Part shown: in pieces, positions 1 to 11,979 of the stretch | Layout of the letters: each line of letters opens with the position of its first letter | Position numbering within the stretch: the stretch's first letter is position 1 | Assembly: GCA_030490835.1 (NCBI GenBank) | Contig: CM059973.1 | Coordinates: 58,284,008-58,348,007, forward strand | DNA: 64,000 nt | Direction: 5' to 3' | Source: Annona cherimola | Lineage: Eukaryota; Streptophyta; Magnoliopsida; Magnoliales; Annonaceae | Notes under the pieces: model-generated | The model's input: only the letters and a program-made list of their open reading frames with translations | Databases searched by the model: none | What the model was told of the DNA's origin: nothing | Made by a program: the position numbers and the translations under genes

Positions 1-159
1 GACTTATCATTTGCCTTTCGCTTTCACATTCACCACTTATATTGAAAATACAATACTTCCCTTCTTAACTAAACTCATCACTTTCAAATCCAACACCTAT
101 ATAGGGTCTGACTTTGGGGTCTCCCAATAAACTATAGGGTAATACATCCCTCGATCAAA

Positions 160-366
160 TTACAACCTACTTTTCCCATAATAGACCACTGCTCTCCAAC
201 TAGCCAACCAATTCATGTTTAGAATGACATCTAGGTGTGAGATTTCTAACACAAGTAGGTCCACATTAAACATCCTACCAACAATCATGATCCAATAATC
301 ATAACATGATTTATTATCTATGTATACTACTCTAAGTGAGGTAGACACTTTCATGGTTACATTCAT
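160..366 (-). pseudogene. Ty3/gypsy aspartic protease fragment (C-terminal part)
   Basis: This short reading frame resembles the end of a Ty3/gypsy retropepsin. A stretch reading DVILNMNWLASWRAVVYY matches the family pattern in which DVILGMDWL is followed by a hydrophobic strand. The catalytic D(S/T)G would lie upstream (to the right on the + strand) and I cannot find it intact. It lies downstream of a gag-like remnant in the same orientation, so gag-protease order is kept and reverse transcriptase would be outside the window to the left. In-frame stops on both sides show it is not expressed. The family-level call is fairly firm; the lineage is not resolved. Confidence 0.6.
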
Positions 367-929
367 AAAGATTATTTAATCAGCCTTCTAATGCAAACTG
401 TAGCGACATAAATGAATGGATAGGGCCAATTTCAACTAACACATGAGCTAGAAGATGGAAAACTCAAAAATCACATAATAACGATTATTTTCGTACCCTG
501 AGCCTCTTCTGCTACTATCATCTAAACCATTGCACCTACTTATAGTTCCTCTCAACACATGAGGGTGGCTGCTATTAGCGATGCTACTAATAATGACATC
601 TCATCCCCCTACGTTCGAGTGCAGGTGCCTGTACCACTGGCTACTACTGAGGCTGAACACTAGTTGGTGTATTACCTAATCGAAAACCTCTAGCTCTAGT
701 TTGTAGGCATTTATTATGTCGACGACTGCTTTATCCACAGTTATGACAAGTAACTCGAGCATCAAGGCAATAATTCTTATGATGGCCCTCTTCTCTACAC
801 CCAAAGTAAACATTCTGACCCATTCAACACTCTCTTGCATGTCGGTGATTATAGGTGGGAATACTGTTACTCTTAAGCAAGCAACTGCTAATCCATCCTT
901 GATCCCGGCTTTTAGCCCTAAAATCCACC

Positions 930-1310
930 ACATTTAACCTAATCTAGTGCTCTCTTCCTGAATTTTGCTCCACTCTACCTCTTCTTTCTCTACTTGATAA
1001 GCATGGTCTAGAATCTTTGAATATCCCTTCATATTGAATGGAGTCAACTTGCCTCTAATAGAAGGTTATGACCCCTCTCTAAACTCACGATATGTCTCTT
1101 TCAAATCTATTTTAGTCCTTACAACAAATCGTTAAAGAGATTGAAACTGTACATCATACTCTACCACAGTTGTCTTACCCTACCCTAGTATGGATAACTC
1201 TGCATCTCTCTTAAACTTGCCACTTAAGACCACAAAATTCTCAAAATTGATGCCTTCGAACTCTACTCATGCCAACCTCGCTTCCACATTTACTAAGGTC
1301 TTGATGCGAA
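930..1310 (-). pseudogene. Ty3/gypsy gag (retrotransposon capsid) remnant
   Basis: Read on the minus strand this stretch carries gag landmarks: VVEYDVQFQSL (family pattern TVxEYxxxFxxL), then PSIRGKLTPF followed by Y..ILDHAYQVEKE, which matches the end of the plant retrotransposon gag domain. Several in-frame stops interrupt it, so it is dead. It sits about 0.6 kb upstream of the protease fragment at 160-366 and belongs to the same decayed element. The DNA between the two (370-930) should correspond to the nucleocapsid and linker, but I could not identify a zinc knuckle in it. Confidence 0.6.
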
Positions 1311-1319
1311 CCAAGTGCT

Positions 1320-1475
1320 TATCGTTAAGAGCATTATAATCACCAATTAAATTAAACTAACTGAAACACATTAAAGCTAACACTATCGAAAGATAGAGTA
1401 GAATAATTGTGACTCGGGTCGAATCCATAAAGAGGTGATAAGGTTTTGAATTATTTGGGATTTATTTGCAATAAC
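1320..1475. other. Possible LTR or leader edge of the gypsy remnant
   Basis: Sequence beyond the gag remnant includes a motif near 1430 (gggtcgaatcc) of a kind often seen in plant gypsy LTRs and leaders. No TG/CA ends, primer-binding site or second copy can be recognised here, so this is only a placement guess. Confidence 0.2.
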
Positions 1476-1812
1476 AAGAGATGAGAGAGAGAGAGAGAGA
1501 AAGAAAAGAGAGAAGGGAGAAGCTAGAGAGAGCAAGAGAAAAGAAGGAGAGAGAAGAAAGAGAGAGAAGCTAGAGAGAGGAGAGAAGAGGGTAGAGAGAG
1601 AAAGAAATTAGAGAAAAGACAGAGAAGAGGGTAGAGAGAGAAAGAGAAGAAGGTAGAGATGAGAGAGAAAGAAAGAAGAGAGAAGCGAAGAGAGAGGACC
1701 AGAGAGAAAAAGAGAGGGAAGAGAGAGATAAGAGTAAGAAAAGAGGGTAGAGAGAAGAGAGAGAAATGAGAGGAAAAGAGGAAAGGAGAGAAAGAAATTA
1801 GATGAGAGAATC
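1476..1812. repeat. Polypurine (GA-rich) tract, about 340 bp
   Basis: The + strand is almost wholly A and G, built from degenerate GAGA, GAAA and GAGG units with rare pyrimidines. A pure (GA)n run sits at its left edge. Such mirror-rich purine tracts can form triplex DNA (general knowledge); no gene is associated with it here. Confidence 0.85.
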
Positions 1813-2655
1813 CAAAAGAAAGAAATTATAATTAATTAACAAATGCATAATTTAAATCTAAAATAGGAAAGCAATTAAAAGATTACATAGATAAATTTTA
1901 AACTACAAAAGCAGTAAATGAAAATGCATTAAATTTAATCTAAAACTACAAAGCAGTAAATCTAATCTAAAATTTAAAAACTATAAAATACTGAAAATAA
2001 ACTACAAAGCAAAAAGAAAATTATATCACCCAGATATGAAGAGCAAATTTCCACTTTATAGAAATTTTATTGCTTGACCTCATCCACATGATAAAGTTCC
2101 ACAAGAAGTGGTCCCCACCACATAAGGGAGAGGGTTTTGGTTTTTTTTTGTGTTGGAATGTGTGAAGGACCCACTCATTTATGCTTGTGGGGCAACCCCT
2201 TGGGAAGTCTTTGGAATCGATATGGGTTTCCATCTCGGAGGCCCAACCCATAGGAAGCACTTCCCATGAGAGAAAAAAAGGAAGCAGGGCATTTTGGTAA
2301 TTTTACACCGTGAGTATATTTGTTTAAAAATATGAGTATATTTGGTTTTTTGATAAAATTAGTATTATATATATACAAAATCTCAATCTATTCCATTGAA
2401 TTGCTAAATCAAGTAGTAAAATGTATGTAGACATAAATTTTCATTATTCGAAAATTTCTAAAAATATTTGTGTACAAAAAATTATTTTTTAATAAGATTT
2501 CATTATAATTGGTAAAGTTGGAAAATAAAATTTTTATTAGGAGTTATTTTATATTATTTAAAGTTAATGTAATTAAGGTACTCTCAAAAATAATAACTTC
2601 TTTTATTTTTCTTGATTTTTTGAAAATTTATTAATTTTTTTTATTTTCGGAATAT
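1813..2655. other. AT-rich DNA, no gene recognised
   Basis: Low-complexity AT-rich sequence with one GC-richer patch at about 2050-2300. The short open frames there have no recognisable domain and no repeated partner in the window. Confidence 0.5.
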
Positions 2656-3750
2656 AACCGCATCTAATCGCATCTAACCCGATCTAACCGCATCTAACTG
2701 CATCTAATCGCATCTAATTTTTGAAATTAATAATTTAATCCTAATTTAACACCTGTAATATGATCCTAGGACCCTTATAACGTCATTTAGACCTTAATAA
2801 CCGAATTTAAAACCCAGATAATATGATTTAATGAAATCATCATAATCTAACCGCATCTAACTGGATCTAACCGCATCTAACCTGATCTAACCGTATCTAA
2901 CCCGATCTAATCGCATCTAATTTTTAAAATTAATAAGTTAATCCTAATTTAACACCTGTAATATGATCCTATGACCCTTATAACCTCATTTAGACCTTAA
3001 TTACATATTTTGAAACCCAGATAATACGATTTAATGAAATCATCATAATCTAACCGCATCTAACTGGATCTAACCGCATCTAACCCGATCTAACCGTATC
3101 TAACCTAATCTAACCGCATCTAACCCGATCTAACCGCATCTAATTTTTGAAATTAATAAGTTAAAACTAATTTAACACTTGTAATATGATCCTAAGACCC
3201 TTATAACCTCATTTAGACCTTAATTACAGATTTTGAAACCCAGATAATACGATTTAATGAAATCATCATAATCTAACTGCATCTAACTGGATCTAACCAC
3301 ATCTAACCCGATCTACCGCATCTAACCGCATCTAATTTTTGAAATTAATAAGTTAATCCTAATTTAACACCTGTAATATGATCCTAGGACCCTTATAACC
3401 TCATTTAGACCTTAATTACAGATTTTGAAACTCAGATAATACGATTTAATGAAATACACCTTAATCTAACAGCGTCTAACCGCATCTAACCGCATCTAAT
3501 TTTTGAAATTAATATGTTAATCCTAATTTTACACCTGTAATATGATCCTTGGCCACTTATAAGGTCATTTACATCTTAATTACGGAGTTTGAAACCTAAA
3601 TAATATGATTTAATGAAATCCACTTTGATCTAATAGCGTCTAACCACATCTAACCGTATCTAACCGCATCTAACTGCATCTAATCGCATCTAACTGTATC
3701 TAACCGCGTCTAACAGCATCTAACTGCATCTAACTACATCTATTTTTGAT
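2656..3750. repeat. Two-level tandem repeat: decamer clusters alternating with a ~130-bp spacer
   Basis: Six clusters of a 10-bp unit (consensus CCGCATCTAA with CCGAT, CTGCA and TCGCA variants) lie at about 2656-2719, 2848-2922, 3048-3150, 3272-3338, 3462-3500 and 3625-3750. They are separated by five copies of a conserved AT-rich spacer. The spacer starts with TTTTTGAAATTAATAA, contains CACCTGTAATATGATCCTA and ATTTAGACCTTAAT, and ends near GATTTAATGAAATC. The higher-order period is roughly 160-220 bp, varying with decamer number. The last cluster has about 12 decamers and no spacer after it. Confidence 0.9.
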
Positions 3751-5050
3751 ATTTTATAAATATTTTACCTAATTTGTGTATTTTGCAAAAGATATATAAT
3801 TAATAATTCATTTCATAACTACGCAAAACGTTTAAATAATTTTAAAAGTAAATAAATATATGAATTTATAAGTAAAATTATTAAGTAATTTAAATTAAAT
3901 AAAAACAAAATTTACGTAAATATATAAAATTGTAAAACATTATTATATATGACGCTGTAAAACTAAAATTGTAATAAATTATATATAACTGTAATTTATA
4001 TTTAATATAGAAATATATGTTACTTTTTGGGATTGGTTAAATAATCAATTTAGTAAATAACTACATTTAATAGAAATTTTATAATAAATTTTATTTAAAT
4101 TATATAATAATATTATTACTATTTATATTACAAGTTTAACATATTAATATACTACTTGTGATTTATTGTTAATAGAATTAATTAATTTAAAATAAAAATA
4201 CAAATTTATTTACTTCAATTGAAGTCGATGTAAAACTATGAAATTAATAAGTATTTACATTGAATAAAAAATTTATACAAAATTTATAGGCAAATTATAT
4301 GTTCCAAAACTGTAATTAAAACTATGCCAAAACTTAAATTGGTAAAAAATACTTAATTTAAATCATTATTTAATTTTGCATCTCAATATTAATATTTAAG
4401 TAAATAATGTTTTAATTATATGTCCCAACATTGTAACAAAATAAGGTTAAATCAAATTTAACCAAAGTTAATCAAATTTAAACAAAATTGAAAATTAATT
4501 TAAATCCATACGAAAAGTATTAATTAAAATATATATCTTGAAAAATAAATATTTTTTAATGATGATAAATTATTTATTTCAAATAATTTTTTATAACTTT
4601 TTATAATCTAACAGCATCTAATTTTTTATAATTTTTTAATATTTTACTTAATCTGTGTATTTTGCAAAATATATATACTTAATAATTTATTTGATGTCTA
4701 AATAATTTTAAAACTATTTAAATATATAAATTTATATAAAAAATTAACTCCTCTCGATAAAATGAAATAGAAACTTACGTAAAAATATAAAATAGTAAAA
4801 TAATTATATATATGACGCTGTAGAACTAAACTATGATCAATTATATATAACTGTAATTTAGATTTAATTTGTAAATATATGCTACTTTATTGTATTGTTA
4901 ACTGTAATTATGAAGTAAATACATGTTGGCTCTTTTGAATATACGTTACGATTTTATATAATTGTAAATTTATAAGAAAATTTCTTGAAATTATAAAATA
5001 TTATTATTATAGTTTATATTATAAATTTTAAGTAATAATATAATAATATT
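3751..5050. repeat. AT-rich long-period duplicated DNA, part 1
   Basis: No gene. Blocks recur elsewhere in the window. The segment at ~3755-4020 (containing TGTGTATTTTGCAAAA and GACGCTGTA) recurs at ~4637-4880 and more weakly at ~8080-8310. The block at ~4115-4235 (containing TACTACTTGTGATTTATTG) recurs at ~5979 and ~7574. A stray decamer of the upstream array reappears at 4604-4620 in front of the second copy, so the duplication included the edge of that array. Confidence 0.7.
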
Positions 5051-5665
5051 CATTTTTGGAGGCCCGTGAGACACATATATATTTTTGAAAAACAAAACAT
5101 TCATATTTGGAGGCCCGCGGGATATATATATTTTTAGAAAATAAAATATTCATTTTTAGAGGCCCACGGGACACATATATATATTTTAGAAAATAAAATA
5201 TTCATTTTGGAGGCCTGCGGCACACATATATATTTTTAAAAAATAAAATATTCATTTTTGGACACCCGCGGGACACGTATATATTTTAGAAAAATAAAAT
5301 ATTCATTTTTTAGACGCCTGCGGGACACGTATATTTTAGAAAAATAAAACATTCATTTTTGGAGGCCCGCGGGACACATATATATTTTTAGAAAACAAAA
5401 TATTCATTTTTTGGAGGCCCACGAGACACATATATATTTTTAGAAAACAAAATATTCATTTTTGGACGCCTGCGGGACACGTATATATTTTAGAAAAATA
5501 AAATATTCATTTCTTGGATGCCCGCGGGACACATATATATTTTAGAAAAAGAAAACATTCATTTTTGGAGACCCGCGAGACACATATATATTTTTAGAAA
5601 ATAAAATATTCATTTTTGGAGGCCCGCGGGACACATATATGTTTTTAGAAAACAAAATATTCATG
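5051..5665. repeat. Tandem array, 12 copies of a ~51-bp unit with a GC palindrome
   Basis: Each unit has a GC core near GGAGGCCCGCGGGACAC followed by an AT tail (TATATATTTTTAGAAAA, then AAAATATTCATTT). Cores start near 5058, 5108, 5158, 5211, 5259, 5312, 5360, 5414, 5464, 5516, 5567 and 5618, a spacing of 48-54 bp. The core palindrome CCCGCGGG is intact in several units and mutated to CCCACGGG, CCTGCGGG or CCCGTGAG in others. The array lies between two copies of the same AT-rich flank type (4850-5045 and 5670 onward). Confidence 0.9.
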
Positions 5666-8600
5666 TGTTTAATATGTAAATATATATTACTTTTTGGGAT
5701 TGGTTAAATGATCAATTTCGCAAATAACTATATTTAATAGAAATTTTATATCAAAAGTTCATAAAATTATAAAATAATATTATTGCAGTTTATACTATAA
5801 ATTTAAAGTATTAATATAATAATTTTAATTTATTGTTACTGTAATTAGTTAATTTATACTAAAAATACAAATTTATTGACTTCAAGTGAAATCAATGTAA
5901 ACAAAAAATTTAATAAATATTTATATTGAACAAAAAATATATAGAAAATTTCATGTTATAGAACACCTCTAAATTTATTACAGTTTATATTACAAATTTA
6001 ACATATTAATATACTAATTGTGATTTATTGTTACTAGAATTAATAAATTTAAAATAAAAATAAAAATTTATTTACTTCAAGTCAAATCAATGTAAAATTA
6101 TCAGTTTAATAAATATTTACATTGAATTAAAAATTTATAGTAAATCTTCATATTATAGAACACCTCTAAATATACAAATATAAATACCTTATGCGAAGTT
6201 GATGAAAATAATTATTTTGATTAATTTAGTGCTTTAAATTTGCAAAGATCCATACTGTTCACACATTTCTCCCGTAGAATAAAAAATAATTTTTTGAATA
6301 TTTTAATTTGAAAAGAAATAATTTTTGATTCCCTCTACCCTCATGCCTAAAATTTTTGCATAAAATAAGATTTAAATAAATATATTAAACTATTATTATT
6401 ATATTGACTTTTAAACATAAAATTGTATAAATTATATTTATTTAAATTATATATAACTATAATTAACATTTAATAATATAAATATATATGAATTTTCGGT
6501 ACTGGTTTAATAATTAAGTAATTTTAAATGTTTAATTAAGAAAATAATGGTTTAGATAAAATAAATATATATAACCTTTTAAGAATAGTCCAATTATATG
6601 TTCCAAATTATAATTTAAATATATAGGATAACTATATTGAATAGAAATTTTATAATAAAATTTATTATAATAAAAATTTATTATAATAGAAATTTTATAA
6701 TAAAATTTATTTACTTCAAGTGAAATCAATGTAAAATTAGCAATTTAATAAATATTTACATTGAATAAAAAATTTAATGTTATAGAATACCTCTAAAATT
6801 AAGTCCAATTAAATTGAAAGTACAGTGAAAAGTTTATGAGATAAAACTATAATTTAGATTTAAATAAACTAAATATATATGATTTTTGAGACTGATTTAA
6901 TAGTTAAATATTTTTATATTAGTAAAAAAATTATTTAATGAATCCACCTATATCTAACATCTGTATACTTTTATACGTAATTCTATTTTTCACAGCAATC
7001 CCAAAATCATAATTTAAACTATCCAAACTTAGGTTGGTACATAAATTCATGTATTTCGCAAATGATATATACTTGATAATTTATGTTAGAAAATAAAATA
7101 TCACTATATTAATTTAAACAAATTAAATCAATATTCAATTATTAATTTAACAAAAATTTGTATTGAATAGAAACTTTATAAAAATTGCAACGCATGTAGT
7201 TATTTTGTATCATTTTTCACACCGTGTTTAAGTGAAATTACATTGAAATTGTATATAAATAAAAAAATTCAAATTATTTTAATAATATTAATTTTATACT
7301 ACTTGTGCTTTTTTAATTATATGATTACAATTAAGAAAGAGCTCCCATGGGATATAATTTTATGTTAATGCTCATACACAAGGATGCGTTATCACGTTGT
7401 CATCTACTAGTACACAATCTTTGCTTTTTAGTTGTAACATCTATGTACCTCAAAGTTGAAGGTAGATTTAGTAAAAATAAGTTAAAAACATATACCGATT
7501 AATAATTATTACAGTTTATATTACAAATTTAACAAATTAATATATTAAAATTTATTAAAATTATAAAATAATATTATTACAGTTTATATTACAAGTTTAA
7601 CATATTAATATACTACTTGTGATTTATTGTTAATAGAATTAATTAATTTAAAATAAAAATACAAATTTATTTACTTCAATTGAAATCGATGACAAATAGA
7701 GAATAGAACAATTTCATTAGACGAAAAGAATTTTTGTTAATGAATTTTATGTCAACATTAAATTTTATTTAATGATAAAAAATATTAAATTTTATTTTTG
7801 ATCAAAATACAAGCTAAAATAATAAAATTTAAATAAAAATAAATTTTACTTTAAATAAAATAAACATATAATAAAATTCAAGCCAAGATGGACGTCACTT
7901 GGGTCTGATGGTCCGGATTGTATAATGCTGGAGCTTGCCAGGCTTAAACCCAGTGGAGAAGAGATGCAAGCTGGGGTTACTTTGCAAAATTTTCTAGCCT
8001 GACCCCATTTGCGAAATGTCTTGGCCATGGGGCTACTTTGCAAAATTACAACATTTAATTTTAAAATTTTTGAAAATATTTTAAGTAAATTTATTTATTT
8101 TATAAAAGATATATATATTTAATAATTCATTTTAGAACTATGCCAACTTGGATTTTGCATTAAACAATTCAAAAAATGAGTAAATATACGAAGCTATAAT
8201 TAAAAATAATAATTAATTTAAATTACATGAAATAGAAATTTAAATAAATATATAAAATTGTAATAATTATACTATATATGACTTTCTAAAACTAAGACTA
8301 TAATCCTAATTATACTCTAATAAAAAGTAAAATAATATACATATTTGTTTAAATTATTAAAAATACATCGATTTAATAGAAAGTTTGTAAATTTATCAAA
8401 AGTTATTTAAAATAATATTCTTATAATTTATATTAAAAAATTTTAAAAATATCAAATTTTGAATTTTTATTAAAAATAGATTATAAATTTTATTTTAAAA
8501 GTAAAATATAGATATTAATCTAAATTGAAGTAAAATAAATTAATTAAATAGAAAATTTACAAAAATTCTAAATATAAATTTAAAAATATATAAAATTGTA

Positions 8601-8940
8601 ATAATTATATATGACTTTTATTTAAATTATGTGTGTGTTTGGAAAATGATCAAACTTTTAATGAAATTTTTTTGATGTAAAACTATAATTTAGATCTAAA
8701 TAAACTAAATATATATGATTTTTTGGAACTGATTTAACAATTAAGTATTTTTATATTAGCAAAAAATTATTTAAGGAATCCACCTAAATCTAACATCTAA
8801 ATATAAACTTTTGTATGTATTTCTATTTTTTCACACAAAAATTATGAAAATTGCATTTAATAAAGCGCTTTTTGTGTATTTTTATGAAAAACACAATTTT
8901 CTCATAAAATTTTAGTTAAATAAATTGGGGATTATAAAAT
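5666..8940. repeat. AT-rich long-period duplicated DNA, part 2
   Basis: No gene. The block right of the array (5675-5760, with TTACTTTTTGGGATTGGTTAAA) repeats the block at 4020-4080. The 6840-6995 block (AACTATAATTTAGAT ... GAATCCACCTA ... CTAACATCT) recurs at 8670-8835. A GC-richer insert at 7880-8050 contains two near copies of GGGGYTACTTTGCAAAATT and has no recognisable product. Confidence 0.65.
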
Positions 8941-8949
8941 AATTGGGGT

Positions 8950-10825
8950 AGAATTGCAAAATTATTTGAATAGTTCATTTTACAAAATGGCCTGCATGTG
9001 CACCAAAACGGTGTGTCGCCGGAGTATTGAACTCCAGTGTTCCACCATCTTCCCTCTCCCGATGTCCTCCATGGCTGCGCAAACCCATCTTCTACGGCCA
9101 GCAATTTTTCTTCCCTTTGTTCAAAGAGTCGGTGTATTTTGCCGTTACAGAAAATTTCTGACCGTCCTTACTCAAATCTAGCACCGGCAGCGGTGTTTTA
9201 TCTCTAAAATCCGGTGGCCCCTTACATTTCAGATCTGGCCCTTGCAATAAACTCCCAGCTGATCTGAACCAACCGATCGGTTGCTGTTGTGCATCTCCCG
9301 ATTACGTAGGTAAGGCCGACAGTAAAGATGCCCCAGTCCAGAAATCCACCAACGACAGAAATTTATGATGGTCATGGCTACCGAACCTCCATCTTCCCTA
9401 TTACCAGCGGTAATTCCATCCAAGCACTGGTAGCATGCTCAGCAACCAATCAATTGCAGATTTCTCCAACCCGTCGTACCTCCTCCAAGTCGCAACCAGA
9501 AAATTCCAGCCGCACAACCATCATCCCTACACTAGCTCGATGCAAAGGGCACCAACACCAGCATGTCCAGTCGGCAATACAGCAGCACTAAATCTCCAGC
9601 TTTTCTCCCATCTCACTGGCAACCAAATGATTAATGACGTCTGCTGCAATCCCAGCAAAAATCCCAAAAACGACCCCTTTTCCATCTTCTAACAATAATC
9701 AAGCAATAGATTCAAGCAATCCATTGTCAGCAGTGCCTCTTCTTTACCCGGCTTTAGTAGCCATGAATTCAAGCAACATCGGATTAGCTAATGGCAGCCG
9801 ATGGAGGAAAAACAAAGATAGAGAGGGAGGACGCAAGTAGAAGCGCCGTATTCGATGCACACCCACCAAATTTTCATCTGCCGAAAATGCCCAACTGCAT
9901 CTCATCCGTCAAACCGAAATGGACGGGGATCGCAGGCTTCCATTGATAGAGACGGGGGAAGCGCTTCCCATGGATTGGCTCTCTTCCATCTCATTGCTTG
10001 CCTTGCCATTTATTCCTTCACTTTGCTAGTTTGTTCACGACAGATGACTGCCGTGGACTCGGACGTTGAGATGTAAAGTCGCTGGAATCCGTTCTACTTG
10101 ATTAGGAAACTGCTGGTTGGAGCTTCAGCTTTGGCTTGATTTAATAATGCTTAGAATTAATGGGGAAGGAGGATCGTGCAGTTGCAGCTTGGTATTTGGC
10201 AGATGTACGCAATTTGCTGCCGGTGGATTTGTTGCGCTAGGTGCATTGCTGCCTGCTGATGGTCGGTTGTCAGATTGGAGTTGCTGAAATTGTGAAAGAT
10301 GTACATTTGGTAAATGGGTAGTTGATTGAAAATGGTGGACTGAATGCTGGCAATTGGGACGACTGCAATTTGGGGCTTCTGGATTCTTTCGATTGCTCAT
10401 GTGGCAGCTGCTTGGCTAGTGCGGCGGGAGAAGATGTTGCCAACTCTTGGATGTCGGATGATGATTTGGGGAAGATGGTGAGATTGAAGCTTGAATGGAC
10501 GACCATTGCTGTTGTTCTGTTCGAGCTTTGGCTGCTAGATGTGGCTGGAATTTGGAGTTGCTGCCATGGAGAGTTCGCAGATACAGGACCGAAAAAATGG
10601 GTGCCTTGGTCACTGGAAGAGGGAGCGGGCATTTGGGGAAGATGGAGCACCATTATGAATTTTAATGGCGGTGAAATAACATGGCTATTAAAGCTTGGAT
10701 CGGTAGCCATGGATTCTCTTGATTTGGGGAAGATGGGGGAGCACCATACTAGTGCTCCGGCGATCAACAGTCACTTGTACACGTGTAGCAAAAAATTGAA
10801 AATTAAAACATTACCTAGATAATTT
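8950..10825. other. GC-richer island with inverted ends; possible transposon or gene-capture unit
   Basis: Base composition changes sharply here from the AT-rich surroundings. The left end (9016-9074) and the right end (10707-10764, reverse complement) share CGCCGGAG, then a GTG-TCC block, CCATCTTCCC, and TCCATGG in the same order and similar spacing, so the ends are inverted relatives. The strand bias mirrors this: the left half is C/A-rich on +, the right half C/A-rich on -. Open frames exist on both strands (for example 10322-10822 + and 10270-10767 -), but they overlap each other, show no domain, and look compositional. No target duplication was resolved. It could be a MULE-like or foldback unit, or two inverted retrotransposon fragments. 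Confidence 0.4.
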
Positions 10826-11979
10826 CAAAGTTGCAAATATTTCATAATTTTCATTTTAGACCCTTATGAATTTATTTTATTTACGTAATTCTTTTAAGCT
10901 TACATAGTAGTCTACTTTTACCCATGTTTTAAACTATATGTATAATTCTACTTTGCTCAATTTAACCACTCTATAAATTTGTCCCAATTATATTAACAGG
11001 CTAATATATATTTCAACATTAATTTTTTATCCCATTAAATCTCTTTTAGCATGTGTAATTATCTTCAGATTTTATATGTTAAAAATATTGCAAAATAACC
11101 CATTTTATAGAAAAATTAAGGATTTTATGAAAAATATCATTTTTCATGAAATTTCACATAAAATCTATATTAAATTAACATTTTTATATTTAAAATGTGA
11201 ATTTAATATTTAATTATACAAAATTTTTTGAATTATCAGGTATGTTGCTCTATATCCCATTATTAATGTGCATCCCTCTAAACATAAAGATAACATATCT
11301 AATTTTTCACTCATTTGTACAATTCAAATAATCGAAGACCCTCTTGATTTACATCACCCGCTAATCCACTAATGGATAGTCCATCTCTCCTTTAAAAATT
11401 AGAAGTTACATGCTTTGAAATGCATGCTTGTGTTCTTTCTCTTCTTTAAGTTGTTGCTTTGCTCATCTATCCTTGGCTAATGACTAATGACTAATGACAT
11501 GTACATTACATTATGACTACTAGGCTGGTGACCCCCGTGCTTGTTGTGCATTTATCTGATAATCTCTTGCTTGTTGGCCATCTCTCTGTGGGCACACAAT
11601 CAAATGTCCACCATTCTGAACTCTTGGCCCCTCTAATAAAATGGGATTTGAAGATAATCGGTGTTGAGCTTCAAATAACTATATCATCTCTCAGCACACG
11701 CCTTGGTACATTTCTTGCATAGCACCCATCATTATTCACATAAACCTCGCCATCATAGGATTCTCCATGGTCATTTCTTCCATTGTATGAGCAATTGTAC
11801 CACTCAACCCCACAATATTATTTCCTCCAGCAATATTATGTGGTCCCATCATATCATGTGCCCTTTGTTCACCACCTTACATTGCTCTTTGGTCATTACC
11901 CACTTCTACTGACTATCCATAACTTTGTCCTCCACTTGTTGGGACCACCTGTATAGGTACCTTATGAGTTTGGCTCTAA
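10826..11979. other. No gene recognised; AT-rich then mixed sequence
   Basis: 10826-11300 is AT-rich. 11340-11979 is more balanced; its minus strand reads weakly like a low-complexity retroelement gag (Met/Gln/Gly-rich with stops) but no diagnostic motif is present. It forms the left flank of the copia insertion. Confidence 0.35.

Noticed and set aside
2656..3750. Interstitial telomere repeat
   Set aside because: The unit is a decamer (CCGCATCTAA), not the 7-bp plant telomere unit CCCTAAA, and it alternates with a spacer.
5051..5665. CRISPR-like array (about 12 units of ~51 bp with a palindrome)
   Set aside because: The whole unit repeats, including the AT tail; there are no unique spacers, no cas genes, and the context is a plant genome.
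9328..9840. Small protein genes in the GC-rich island
   Set aside because: Several short overlapping frames with no motif and no consistent start context.
10270..10822. Two overlapping ~165-residue genes on opposite strands
   Set aside because: They mirror each other in the same DNA, have no domain or homologue I recognise, and reflect absence of stops in GC-richer DNA.
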